Source: Viridibacillus sp050278625
GTDB lineage: Bacteria > Bacillota > Bacilli > Bacillales_A > Planococcaceae
Length of the DNA stretch: 64,000 bases
Assembly (NCBI RefSeq): GCF_050278625.1
Contig: NZ_JBNNTI010000012.1
Location: 28,613 to 92,612 of the forward strand
Reading direction: 5' to 3'
Program-made: the position numbers and the translations under genes
Notes under the pieces: model-generated
What the model saw: the letters and a program-made list of their open reading frames with translations, nothing else
Database searches by the model: none
Told to the model about the DNA's origin: nothing
In this document: positions 17,041 through 24,409 of the stretch, one piece after another
Numbering within the stretch: the first letter of the stretch is position 1
Layout: each line of letters opens with the position of its first letter

Positions 17041-18645
17041 ATGATTCAAGTAAGTAATGTAGGTCTTCGCTATGGCGACCGTAAATTATTTGACGACGTA
17101 AATATTAAATTCACACCAGGTAACTGTTACGGCCTAATCGGAGCAAACGGTGCTGGTAAATCGACATTTTTAAAAATTTTATCAGGTGATATCGAGGCAC
17201 AAGATGGCCACGTATCTATGGGCAAAGACGAACGCCTTTCTGTATTAAAGCAAAATCACTTCGAATACGATGAATTTAACGTTTTAGATACAGTTGTTAT
17301 GGGGAACAAACGTCTTTGGGAAGTAAAAGCTGAAAAAGATGCAATCTACGCAAAAGAAGAATTTTCTGATGAAGACGGCATGCGTGCTGCTGAATTAGAG
17401 GGTGAATTTGCTGACCTAAATGGTTGGGAAGCTGAATCTGAAGCGGCAACATTATTAAACGGTTTAGGAATTGGCGACGATCTTCACTATATGCTTATGG
17501 CTGACCTAGAAGGTTCTGACAAAGTTAAAGTATTATTAGCACAAGCCCTATTTGGTAAGCCTGACGTTCTATTACTAGATGAGCCTACCAACCACCTTGA
17601 CTTAAAAGCAATCCAATGGTTAGAAGAATTTTTAATCAACTTTGAAAATACGGTTATTGTTGTATCCCATGACCGTCACTTCTTAAACAAAGTATGTACA
17701 CATATCGCTGACCTTGATTTCTCTAAAATCCAATTATATGTTGGTAACTATGACTTCTGGTATGAGTCTAGTCAATTAGCACAAAAAATGATGTCAGACC
17801 AAAACAAGAAGAAAGAAGAGAAGATTAAAGAGCTACAAGCATTCGTTGCTCGATTCTCTGCGAACGCTTCTAAATCTAGCCAAGCAACTTCTCGTAAAAA
17901 AATGTTGGATAAAATCGAGCTTGATGATATTAAACCATCTAGCCGTAAATATCCATTCATCAACTTCCAAACAGGTCGTGAAATCGGTAATGACGTGTTA
18001 ACTGTTGATAGTCTAGCAGCAAGTCACGAAGGCGAAACTCTATTTAAAGATATTCGTTTCTCAATGAACAAAGAAGATAAAATCATTTTATTAGGTAGCC
18101 CGCAAGCAAAAACTGCTCTTCTTGATATCCTAATGGAAGAAAAAGAAGCAGATGCTGGTACATTTAAATGGGGTGTTACTACATCTCAAAGCTACTTTGA
18201 AAATGATCACGATAAATACTTCGGTGGCACAGAGAGATCATTAGTAGAATGGTTACGCCAATATTCTCCAGAAGACGAAACAGAAAGCTTCTTACGTGGA
18301 TTCTTAGGTCGTATGCTATTCTCTGGTGAAGAAGTGAAGAAATCTCCTTCTGTATTATCAGGTGGAGAAAAAGTTCGTTGTATGCTATCGAAAATGATGC
18401 TTGCCTCTGCAAACGTTATTTTACTTGATGAGCCTACTAACCACCTTGACCTTGAGTCAATCCAAGCACTAAATGAAGGTTTAATTCGCTTCAAAGGTGC
18501 TATGATTTTCACATCTCATGACCATCAGTTCATCCAAACAATTGCTAACCGCGTAATTGAAATCCGTGAAGACGGTTCAATTTTAGATAAGCAATTAACT
18601 TATGATGAATATTTAGAGTGGAAAGAAAAAGAAGGATTAAAATAA
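17041..18645 (+). CDS. ykpA: ABC-F family ATPase, YkpA/YbiT-like
   Basis: 534 residues, two ABC domains and no membrane segments. Domain 1 has Walker A GANGAGKST and Walker B VLLLDEPTNHLDL; domain 2 has a degenerate Walker A (LGSPQAKTALLD), signature LSGGEKVRC and VILLDEPTNHLDL. The inter-domain linker is the charged helix around KKKEEKIKELQAFVARFSAN. The sequence closely follows B. subtilis YkpA as I remember it. ABC-F proteins bind the ribosomal E site and adjust translation or resolve stalls. ATG 17041 follows AAAGGAGG; the longer frame from GTG 17020 would include the ribosome site. The altered second P-loop is worth noting. Confidence 0.92.
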   Translation: MIQVSNVGLRYGDRKLFDDVNIKFTPGNCYGLIGANGAGKSTFLKILSGDIEAQDGHVSMGKDERLSVLKQNHFEYDEFNVLDTVVMGNKRLWEVKAEKDAIYAKEEFSDEDGMRAAELEGEFADLNGWEAESEAATLLNGLGIGDDLHYMLMADLEGSDKVKVLLAQALFGKPDVLLLDEPTNHLDLKAIQWLEEFLINFENTVIVVSHDRHFLNKVCTHIADLDFSKIQLYVGNYDFWYESSQLAQKMMSDQNKKKEEKIKELQAFVARFSANASKSSQATSRKKMLDKIELDDIKPSSRKYPFINFQTGREIGNDVLTVDSLAASHEGETLFKDIRFSMNKEDKIILLGSPQAKTALLDILMEEKEADAGTFKWGVTTSQSYFENDHDKYFGGTERSLVEWLRQYSPEDETESFLRGFLGRMLFSGEEVKKSPSVLSGGEKVRCMLSKMMLASANVILLDEPTNHLDLESIQALNEGLIRFKGAMIFTSHDHQFIQTIANRVIEIREDGSILDKQLTYDEYLEWKEKEGLK

Positions 18646-18661
18646 TCCTTTTAACAGTCCA

Positions 18662-18700
18662 ATCCCCGTACTCCCCAATTAAATTGGAGCGTACGGGGAT
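18662..18700 (+). terminator. Terminator of the ABC-F gene
   Basis: ATCCCCGTACTCC / GGAGCGTACGGGGAT stem followed by TTTTTT, about 16 bases after the stop. Confidence 0.9.
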
Positions 18701-18783
18701 TTTTTATGTCTAGTTTCTTTTTATCACTCCTGACTCCCCTCTCAATTCAGTCTTTTTATTTTTATACAGGATAAATCTGTTTT

Positions 18784-18835
18784 TCCGAAGCTTACTGCTC
18801 GCTTTCCGCGGGAGTCGAACGGACGTCTCCAAACC
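18784..18835. repeat. Fragment of the dispersed GC-rich palindromic repeat
   Basis: GCTTACTGCTCGCTTTCCGC followed by GGGAGTCGAACGGACG is a half-copy of the element seen in fuller form at 20154 and 43580. It is far more GC-rich than its surroundings. Confidence 0.6.
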
Positions 18836-18879
18836 AAAAAAAATTCGACCTTCTACTTTTCTATTGACTCATTCAAAAA

Positions 18880-19012
18880 TCTATCATTTTTCTCAATGTA
18901 GTCGCTGCGTTTGATTCGTTTATAGCGTCTAAGCAATTTTCCACCGCAAATGTGCGAATGCTACGTTCATCTGTATCAAAAGCAAGTGTATCCAAGAAAT
19001 ATAAACAGTGTA
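18880..19012 (-). pseudogene. Fragment of an unidentified gene
   Basis: The leftward frame reads YFLDTLAFDTDERSIRTFAV then ENCLDAINESNAATTLRKMI and a stop. It looks like coding sequence with helical character, but no start or ribosome site exists upstream. Not recognised. Confidence 0.35.
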
Positions 19013-19041
19013 ATTAAACAGAGCGTAAGAATAATCTTGAC

Positions 19042-19866
19042 TTACTTAATTTTTATACTGCCTACTGAACAAGAAATTATCAATTCCCTATCCCGATTGG
19101 AAGGTTGAATTAATTTTTGACCAGCACCATGATTAGTTATTAAATCTGTCGATACTTTACCATTCTCAGAAACAATCTTGCCATTTTTTGTTGCGATTTT
19201 TAAACTTAGATCAGCCATTTCTATGTCACTTGGCAGTGTTATTTTCACATGACCATTAGACAATCTAATCGTATTTTTCCCCTTAATATCAGTAAATTCC
19301 AAACTGTTTAGATTACCTGTTCTGTTCTTAATGTTTACTTCCGCATCGACAGATCCTATATTTATTGAGCCATTTTTCGCTTCTACATCTAATTTGTTAC
19401 CTTTAAAAGAATTAATATTGATTTTCCCTACACTCGAATTAAGTTTTAACCGATTTACTCCACTTAAATTTTTTACATCAATGTTCCCATTTTTTGTATT
19501 TATTTGTACCTCTTCTAGCAATCTAGGTGGAATATTTAATAGCAATTTACCTCTTTTTGTAGAACCAGGTATAACGGTCATCCACCTTTTTTGAAGTGCA
19601 CGTATCTTTATTATTGCTTGATCTTTGTCATAAACTATATTCATATCAGGGGTTCCCACTAATGATCTCTGTCCTGCATACTGCACATTTAAATCGGAAT
19701 CACTAGTAACAATAACAACGTTCGAAATATCAGCATCAACAAAGATCTTTTTCACATTTTCCAAATCACTGTTATACATAACTTCTTTTTTATTCAAATT
19801 TAAAGAAACCAACGAGCCAGCTATTATCAAAATCAAAACCCCAATCATCCATTTTATTATTTTCAT
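19042..19866 (-). CDS. Membrane-anchored DUF4097-like beta-solenoid protein
   Basis: 274 residues. One N-terminal membrane segment (MIGVLILIIAGSLVSLNL) is followed by an all-beta domain with repeated polar turns (INTKNGNIDVKNLSG, VEAKNGSINIGSVDA, LSNGHVKITLPSD), the hallmark of DUF4097/putative adhesin proteins, often linked to envelope stress systems. ATG 19866 follows AAGGAG; the longer frame from 19911 lacks one. A consensus promoter lies at 19949-19978, with the palindrome ATTTTAGTTACTAAAAT over the start region. The same site precedes the nearby MarR gene, so MarR repression is likely. Confidence 0.82.
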   Translation of the reverse strand: MKIIKWMIGVLILIIAGSLVSLNLNKKEVMYNSDLENVKKIFVDADISNVVIVTSDSDLNVQYAGQRSLVGTPDMNIVYDKDQAIIKIRALQKRWMTVIPGSTKRGKLLLNIPPRLLEEVQINTKNGNIDVKNLSGVNRLKLNSSVGKININSFKGNKLDVEAKNGSINIGSVDAEVNIKNRTGNLNSLEFTDIKGKNTIRLSNGHVKITLPSDIEMADLSLKIATKNGKIVSENGKVSTDLITNHGAGQKLIQPSNRDRELIISCSVGSIKIK

Positions 19867-19920
19867 ATTCTTCTCCTTATTTAGAATTAGTAATAAACAT
19901 TTTAATTTCAACCAAAAAAT

Positions 19921-19937
19921 ATTTTAGTTACTAAAAT
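19921..19937. promoter_or_regulatory. MarR operator upstream of the DUF4097-like gene
   Basis: ATTTTAGTTACTAAAAT is a perfect inverted repeat (8-base arms around one base). It lies 12 bases downstream of the -10 of the leftward promoter, over the expected transcription start. 15 of 17 bases recur at 20928-20944 before the marR gene. Confidence 0.7.
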
Positions 19938-19948
19938 ATCTACTTATT

Positions 19949-19978
19949 ATAATATTAAACAATGATAATAAATGTCAA
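19949..19978 (-). promoter_or_regulatory. Sigma-A promoter of the DUF4097-like gene
   Basis: On the minus strand TTGACA (19978-19973), an 18-base spacer and TATTAT (19954-19949). The operator follows immediately downstream. Confidence 0.7.
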
Positions 19979-20153
19979 TTTTTTTATTAAAGGGCTATAT
20001 TAATTAACTACATTGATATTTGATATGAGCAAATATACGTTGGTAACCTCAAAAAGATCTTCAATCATAAAAGACTTTAAGATTAACATTATTCTATTAG
20101 CCAAAAATATTAAGCAGATTAGAATTAATTCGTTTAGACTGTAGATAAGACCG

Positions 20154-20277
20154 TTGATTCCCGCTACGGTGGACGCTTTCCGCGGGCGGACGCCAAGTCG
20201 CTTCGTCGCTATGCTCCTGCAGGGCCTTGGACGGTCTCGCTTTTCCCGCTGGAGTCGCCACCTCCGCTCCAATCAAC
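20154..20277. repeat. Dispersed GC-rich palindromic element, long form
   Basis: About 124 bases bounded by GTTGATTCCCGCTACGGTGG and, inverted, CCACCTCCGCTCCAATCAAC. The inside contains CGCTTTCCGCGGGCGG and GCTCCTGCAGGGCC. The element is GC-rich in an AT-rich background and separates two truncated coding fragments, so it probably inserted between or into genes. Shorter relatives are at 18784, 43580 and 47937. Confidence 0.75.
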
Positions 20278-20409
20278 TACAATGTAAAGCCTGGAAGAAA
20301 TCAAATTGAAATGATTGCTCCAGGTCCACTAATATCTCAAGAACATTTTATGGGGAAAGTTGAGAAAAAAAGTGCCCCAATGAACTCTCAAAGAGGATTT
20401 TATCTATAA
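20278..20409 (+). pseudogene. C-terminal coding fragment cut by the repeat
   Basis: Immediately right of the repeat an open frame reads NVKPGRNQIEMIAPGPLISQ, then EHFMGKVEKKSAPMNSQRGF and ends YL at a stop. The gene upstream of this point is missing, and a terminator follows at 20453. Product not recognised. Confidence 0.45.
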
Positions 20410-20452
20410 AGGAGGATCTTAAATAACCAAAATATATAAAAATAACAAAAGA

Positions 20453-20479
20453 CATTCAGGATGTGAGTATCCTGAATGC
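20453..20479. terminator. Convergent terminator before marR
   Basis: CATTCAGGA / TCCTGAATG stem followed by CCTTTTTT on the plus strand; A-rich on the left, so it can serve both the rightward fragment and the leftward MarR gene. Confidence 0.8.
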
Positions 20480-20494
20480 CTTTTTTAGGTATGA

Positions 20495-20908
20495 TCAATA
20501 TTCAATTTTTGCAAATAGCTTATTTATCTCTACTAACGTACTTGATATTTGCTCAATCTTTTCTTTTGAGAATTTAGAGAAAATGGCTTCCACTCTTTGT
20601 TCACCTTTTTTAGTAAGAGATACCCTTACAACTCTTCTATCATCTTTAATTCTTATTCTTTCTACATAATCTAAATTTTCAAGTTTATCGCACATATTCG
20701 TTGCTGCCCCAGGTGTTAGCATAAAGGCTTCAGAGATATCAGTAATTTTCATATGTCTGAATAATTTTAGTCTCAGTAGTAATAAGATTAAATTTTCCGA
20801 GAGACTCTCATCATGAGTAAGTACCTTCATAAACTCATTTGATTTATTTTGAATATTAAACATTTCTTCCATTAGATTACGTATAGCATCTTCTAAAGAT
20901 TTTTCCAT
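20495..20908 (-). CDS. MarR-family transcriptional regulator
   Basis: 137 residues with the MarR winged helix: MKITDISEAFMLTPGAATNM (recognition-helix region), LENLDYVERIRIKDDRRVVR (wing with the DDRR motif) and VSLTKKGEQRVEAI. It should bind DNA as a dimer and release it on sensing a small molecule or redox signal. Start ATG 20908 is nine bases after AAGGG; ATG 20917 touches that site. The palindrome ATTTTAGTCATTAAAAT lies at 20928-20944, between promoter and start, so autorepression is likely, and an almost identical site controls the DUF4097-like gene. Confidence 0.9.
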   Translation of the reverse strand: MEKSLEDAIRNLMEEMFNIQNKSNEFMKVLTHDESLSENLILLLLRLKLFRHMKITDISEAFMLTPGAATNMCDKLENLDYVERIRIKDDRRVVRVSLTKKGEQRVEAIFSKFSKEKIEQISSTLVEINKLFAKIEY

Positions 20909-20927
20909 CTCAATCATCCCTTAGACA

Positions 20928-20944
20928 ATTTTAGTCATTAAAAT
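20928..20944. promoter_or_regulatory. MarR operator upstream of marR
   Basis: ATTTTAGTCATTAAAAT, an inverted repeat with one mismatch between arms, 20 bases upstream of the marR start. It matches the site at 19921 in 15 of 17 bases. Confidence 0.65.
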
Positions 20945-21138
20945 ATAGATTAACTAAAAAATTCAATAACTATATAGGTATTATACAGTCCCCAGGAATA
21001 ATATGCTAATCATTATAAAATAGATGTTATGTTATGTTATATCATTTCCTTCTTTTTCTTGTATGGTCTTAGTCCTATATTACGAATAAGAAGTTAGATA
21101 TACAAGTCTAATTTCAGGCAAATAGATATTTGTGCAAA

Positions 21139-21728
21139 CTATTTACGAAACTCACCTTTCAACTTCCTTAATGTATAATTCGATTTAAAATCTTTTAAAT
21201 TAATAAAACGAATATTTCGAACTTGTTCTTTATTCAATATATTAAATACCTTTTCAGTAATTATTATATTACCATACCAATTGTCAAAATAAAAAATATC
21301 ACTACCGTCCCACTGATTTTCATTTACACTAAGACCATCTCCAATATCTTCTAGAAACCTATTACAACTTTCACAATAAAGTATTACATTTCCCTTTAGA
21401 TTATGTAAAAACCCACCATTCCCAATAGGTTCAAATCTACATAATTTATGCTTTTTATTCTCCATTTCAAAATCAGTATATTTGCATTCGATATCTATTT
21501 GATATTATTCTCACTTAATATTTCATATACATTATTACTGAGAATATTATATGGCGGTACATCATAAAAATCAGTGATATTTTTGATTGGAAAATATACT
21601 TTTAATCTTGTCATTAAGAATGGGTGTCTCCCATTGCATTTACTACATATTTCTATTCTATAATCATCGAATGTATTGATTTGTTTTTCGTTAAAGTAAT
21701 TATCAGATCTCATTATATAGAACTCCAT
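21139..21728 (-). pseudogene. Two-CxxC immunity-type protein, split by one frameshift
   Basis: ATG 21728 opens MEFYIMRSDNYFNEKQINTF and carries the first pair, CSKCNGRHPF. The frame ends at 21495 after ILSENNIK. One frame over, QIDIECKYTDFEMENKKHKL continues into a second half with CESCNRFLEDIGDGL and ends at 21139. Together they make a protein of about 195 residues. The twin CxxC layout and the position directly after a toxin C-terminus resemble the double-CXXCG proteins found beside DUF2380-type toxins (SitA/SitI-like pairs). A one-base indel near 21495-21500 would restore it, so sequencing error must be excluded. Confidence 0.6.
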
Positions 21729-21740
21729 AATACCCTCCCA

Positions 21741-21878
21741 CTATTTCTTAGGTTTTGCTTGCCTATTAGATATTCCAGCAGCTTCTACCATTTCACTAAG
21801 TTGTAATTCTATTTCTTCTGGACTTGCAGTAGGATTATCTTTAATAAAATCTCTCCAAACAGAAGACCAATTTTCCGC
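21741..21878 (-). pseudogene. C-terminal tail of a DUF2380/SitA-like contact toxin
   Basis: Forty-five codons read AENWSSVWRDFIKDNPTASP, EEIELQLSEMVEAAGI and end SNRQAKPKK at 21741. The W..VWR.F...NPTA..E.I..Q...M....G pattern is the extreme C-terminus of DUF2380-type toxin domains as I recall them. A stop stands directly upstream, so everything N-terminal is lost. The stop lies 13 bases before the ATG of the putative immunity gene (GGGAGG ribosome site), the usual toxin-immunity spacing. Confidence 0.55.
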
Positions 21879-21994
21879 TTATTATGTATTACAATATTAT
21901 ATTAACATAATTTTATAGTGTTAAACTTAAACTAAATGTTCTTACACTTATTTTAAGTCTTTATATAACAGATTCTCATATCTAAAAGATAATC

Positions 21995-22050
21995 GGAACC
22001 GCCAATATTTATGTGTAAATGGGCATTTCTTTTACTTGTAGGGGCTCTTT
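21995..22050 (+). mobile_element. Solo IS256-type terminal repeat
   Basis: GAACCGCCAATATTTATGTG then TAAATGGGCATTTCTTTTAC and TTGTAG resemble the left end of the IS256 element at 1370 over about 50 bases (shared core AATATTTATGTGTAAATG). No transposase sequence follows. It is a relic of an excised or deleted element next to the toxin tail. Confidence 0.65.
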
Positions 22051-22121
22051 TATCTACGACGTAAATTTCAGATGAGATCTATGGATTACTCCCCCTTCTC
22101 ATTGAATTAGGGTAATATAAA

Positions 22122-22146
22122 AAGCCACATCTACTTGATGTGGCTT
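22122..22146 (-). terminator. Terminator of the 59-aa gene
   Basis: AAGCCACATC / GATGTGGCTT stem; on the minus strand it is followed by TTTTATATT. It lies seven bases after the stop at 22153. Confidence 0.85.
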
Positions 22147-22152
22147 AAATCA

Positions 22153-22332
22153 TTAATCGTCTATTCCGACAATCTCAGAGATATGTGCAATTGAAATGGT
22201 TGTAAATTCATCTAAATCAAGATATTCATAATTTTCTACCGATTCACTTAAATAATTTTCGTAAAACTCATCGGGAGATTCATCAACTACATATGTATTC
22301 CCGTTCCCCATAATGACCAATGATTTCTTCAT
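22153..22332 (-). CDS. Small acidic protein of 59 residues
   Basis: Starts MKKSLVIMGNGNTYVVDESP and ends ISIAHISEIVGIDD. ATG 22332 is placed by a strong AGGAGGAAGAGAT ribosome site, and a clean terminator follows, so it is a real short gene. The centre is rich in Glu/Asp/Tyr (DEFYENYLSESVENYEYLDL), giving a strongly acidic protein. No family recognised. Small acidic proteins downstream of toxin remnants are often extra immunity or phage-type genes, but that is only suggested by position. Confidence 0.75.
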   Translation of the reverse strand: MKKSLVIMGNGNTYVVDESPDEFYENYLSESVENYEYLDLDEFTTISIAHISEIVGIDD

Positions 22333-22530
22333 ATCTCTTCCTCCTTACAACATATTATTAATACTATATGCTAGTAATCGAGAGGTTCATGCCACATTTG
22401 ACAAGGATTATTATTTAAAGCTTTATGCCGTCAAATTCACACTATCAACTTACAAAGTATCTGGATTTTGTATTCTACTACACTAAAATAACCTAAATAT
22501 GCTGTTCAGTTACTTTAAAATCCATTTAAT

Positions 22531-23292
22531 TTATCTTTCTTGATTATCATAATATGTTTTATCAGCTTGATTTTGATCTGTCCCTTTTAAGTAGCCTAAT
22601 ATTACTTTTGGATTTTTCAATAAACCCCAATCGCCATAAGCATCAAATCTTCTACACGATGTAATCATTGCATTTTTTATAGTTCCGAACTTTTTATTAT
22701 TTTTCTTCCCCCACTTTTTCAACCGCATTGCAAAATCTGCATCTTCTGACATGAACATTTTTTCATTAAATCCGTTGATTGCTTCGAAATCTTTTTTATA
22801 GCACCAAAAAATCCCGACAGAAATAGCTCCATACTTAAAAAGTAATGGAATTATTATCAATATAGCTGAAACGATAATTCCTAAAGAAACCCTTTCAAAC
22901 TTCCCATTAACCCCACCGCCAATATATTTTCCTGATGATAAATATTTGTCTACATTAAACAACAAATCCTCTGTCATCTGGGTATCAGCATCAATCGTTA
23001 TGATTATTTCACCTTGTGCTATTGCAGCACCCGCATTACGGATTTTAGATAAGTTTTTATCACCATTTTTTAATGTAATGCAATTATAAGACTTTGCTAT
23101 TTCCTCCGTTTTGTCTGTACATCGATTTAATACAACAATTACTTCAATTTGATCTGCATAATCTTTTGAGGCTTTTTTAATTGAATCCAGGCATTTTCCA
23201 ATGTATTTCTCTTCGTTATGTGCAGGGATTATTACGGAGAACTTTATATTCTCTTTAGCTTTTCCTTTCAATGTTTGATTTGAACTCATCAT
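22531..23292 (-). CDS. GT-A glycosyltransferase, family 2
   Basis: 253 residues. The GT2 fold begins FSVIIPAHNEEKYIGKCLDS and has the DxD-type nucleotide-sugar/metal motif ITIDADTQMTEDL, then SEDADFAMRLKKWG as the acceptor-side ED motif. A hydrophobic stretch (LGIIVSAILIIIPLLFKYGA, residues about 148-167) suggests membrane association. Substrate unknown; such enzymes decorate lipids or wall polymers. ATG 23292 follows AAAGGAGATG. It is a single gene with no polysaccharide cluster around it. Confidence 0.88.
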   Translation of the reverse strand: MMSSNQTLKGKAKENIKFSVIIPAHNEEKYIGKCLDSIKKASKDYADQIEVIVVLNRCTDKTEEIAKSYNCITLKNGDKNLSKIRNAGAAIAQGEIIITIDADTQMTEDLLFNVDKYLSSGKYIGGGVNGKFERVSLGIIVSAILIIIPLLFKYGAISVGIFWCYKKDFEAINGFNEKMFMSEDADFAMRLKKWGKKNNKKFGTIKNAMITSCRRFDAYGDWGLLKNPKVILGYLKGTDQNQADKTYYDNQER

Positions 23293-23538
23293 ACTTCATC
23301 TCCTTTAATATTTGTTGTCTCTTTATTATCTATAATAGAGTAAATACTTTTAGTTATGTATGTTGTTATTTACAAATTTATGTATAATATCTATTTATTT
23401 GTACTTAAACTACAATTCTAGATTTATAGGAGTAAAACGTATAAGCAATTCTTATGAGTGTTTATAATTTTAATCACATTTTCTTATCAAACAATTTTAG
23501 TTAAAATGTTGTTATAACAGTACAGGGGGGGATATACA

Positions 23539-23907
23539 ATGTCATTTGTATTCAAATCAATTGCCCATATTCAACTAGCTGCGCCTAAGAATTCAGAAAC
23601 TGAAGCAAAAAGATTTTTTGGTGATATTCTAGGATTTCGAGAAATAGAAAAACCAGAACTGTTAAAGAAAAGGGGCGGTGTTTGGTTTGAATTTGCTCAC
23701 TGCCAAATCCATATAGGAATTGAAGAACCGTTTGCTCCAGCTAAAAAGGCACATCCCGCTTTTGAAGTAGAAAATATTGAAGCTCTAAAAACACATTTAT
23801 CAAAAAACGAAGTTAATTTTATTATTGATAAAGATTTACCAGGCGCAAATAGAATTTATATTAATGACCCATTTGGTAATCGAATAGAGATATTAGAATG
23901 GCTTTGA
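23539..23907 (+). CDS. VOC/glyoxalase-family protein
   Basis: 122 residues with two beta-alpha-beta-beta-beta modules. Candidate metal ligands are His in SIAHIQLAAP, His in AHPAFEVEN and Glu in GNRIEILEWL. The FFGDILGFRE and IYINDPFGNRIE blocks are typical of this family, which includes glyoxalases, dioxygenases and antibiotic-binding proteins. The reaction cannot be told. ATG 23539 follows GGGGGG. A consensus promoter for the T-box leader begins 30 bases after its stop. Confidence 0.85.
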   Translation: MSFVFKSIAHIQLAAPKNSETEAKRFFGDILGFREIEKPELLKKRGGVWFEFAHCQIHIGIEEPFAPAKKAHPAFEVENIEALKTHLSKNEVNFIIDKDLPGANRIYINDPFGNRIEILEWL

Positions 23908-23938
23908 TAGCCATTAATTTCCCATTGCACAAATTCTT

Positions 23939-23966
23939 TTGACATTATTTCGTATTTCGTTATAAT
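23939..23966 (+). promoter_or_regulatory. Consensus sigma-A promoter of the T-box leader
   Basis: TTGACA (23939-23944), 16-base spacer, TATAAT (23961-23966). Transcription should start near 23973. Confidence 0.8.
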
Positions 23967-23972
23967 AAATAT

Positions 23973-24256
23973 AATTTAACTGAAGATTTTAAAAGCTATG
24001 ATAAGAAAGAGTAACATAAGCAGAAGCAAACAGAAAGTAGTCGTATGATGAGAGGCGTGTGTAGAGTTTATGAGAATACGTCTTGGAGCTGTGTACCGAA
24101 ATTCAGTAGGCTACACCGGGGTTGCAACCGTCATTACAGTAGCGGTATCGCGAATCGGCGTACCTACAGAGGGTAGTTAGGTAAGTAGTTATTAATAAAG
24201 GTGGTAACACGTGTATAATGTGTCCTTTAGTTTTTTTACTAAAGGGCTTTTTATTT
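23973..24256 (+). promoter_or_regulatory. T-box leader (tRNA-sensing riboswitch) without a downstream target
   Basis: A leader of about 280 bases with T-box features: a long Stem I region (AAGTAG, GAGAGG and an apical stem around GGCGT...ACGTC), the T-box proper AAAGGTGGTAACACGTG near 24200, and the terminator CCTTTAG / CTAAAGG with TTTTT at 24225-24256, which competes with the antiterminator. Uncharged tRNA would allow read-through. The specifier is probably in GAAATTCAG near 24099 (ATT for Ile or TTC for Phe; unresolved). The frame after the terminator (ATG 24278, MFLVPEGEITDFKGSSN) fades into sequence antisense to the next gene, so the regulated gene appears lost. Confidence 0.8.
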
Positions 24257-24409
24257 TACTTATAAGGAGAGAAAGAAATGTTTTTAGTACCTGAAGGAGA
24301 AATTACCGATTTTAAAGGGAGTTCAAACTGGTTTCTTTTTGTTTTTCTTGACATAAAAAGGGGTAATCCCTCAGCCAATTTTCCATGGTTTTTGGGACAG
24401 CCTAATCCT

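Noticed and set aside
20000..20272. Leftward 90-codon frame across the GC-rich repeat
   Set aside because: The Arg-rich N-terminal half is just translated repeat, and the rest has no start or family.
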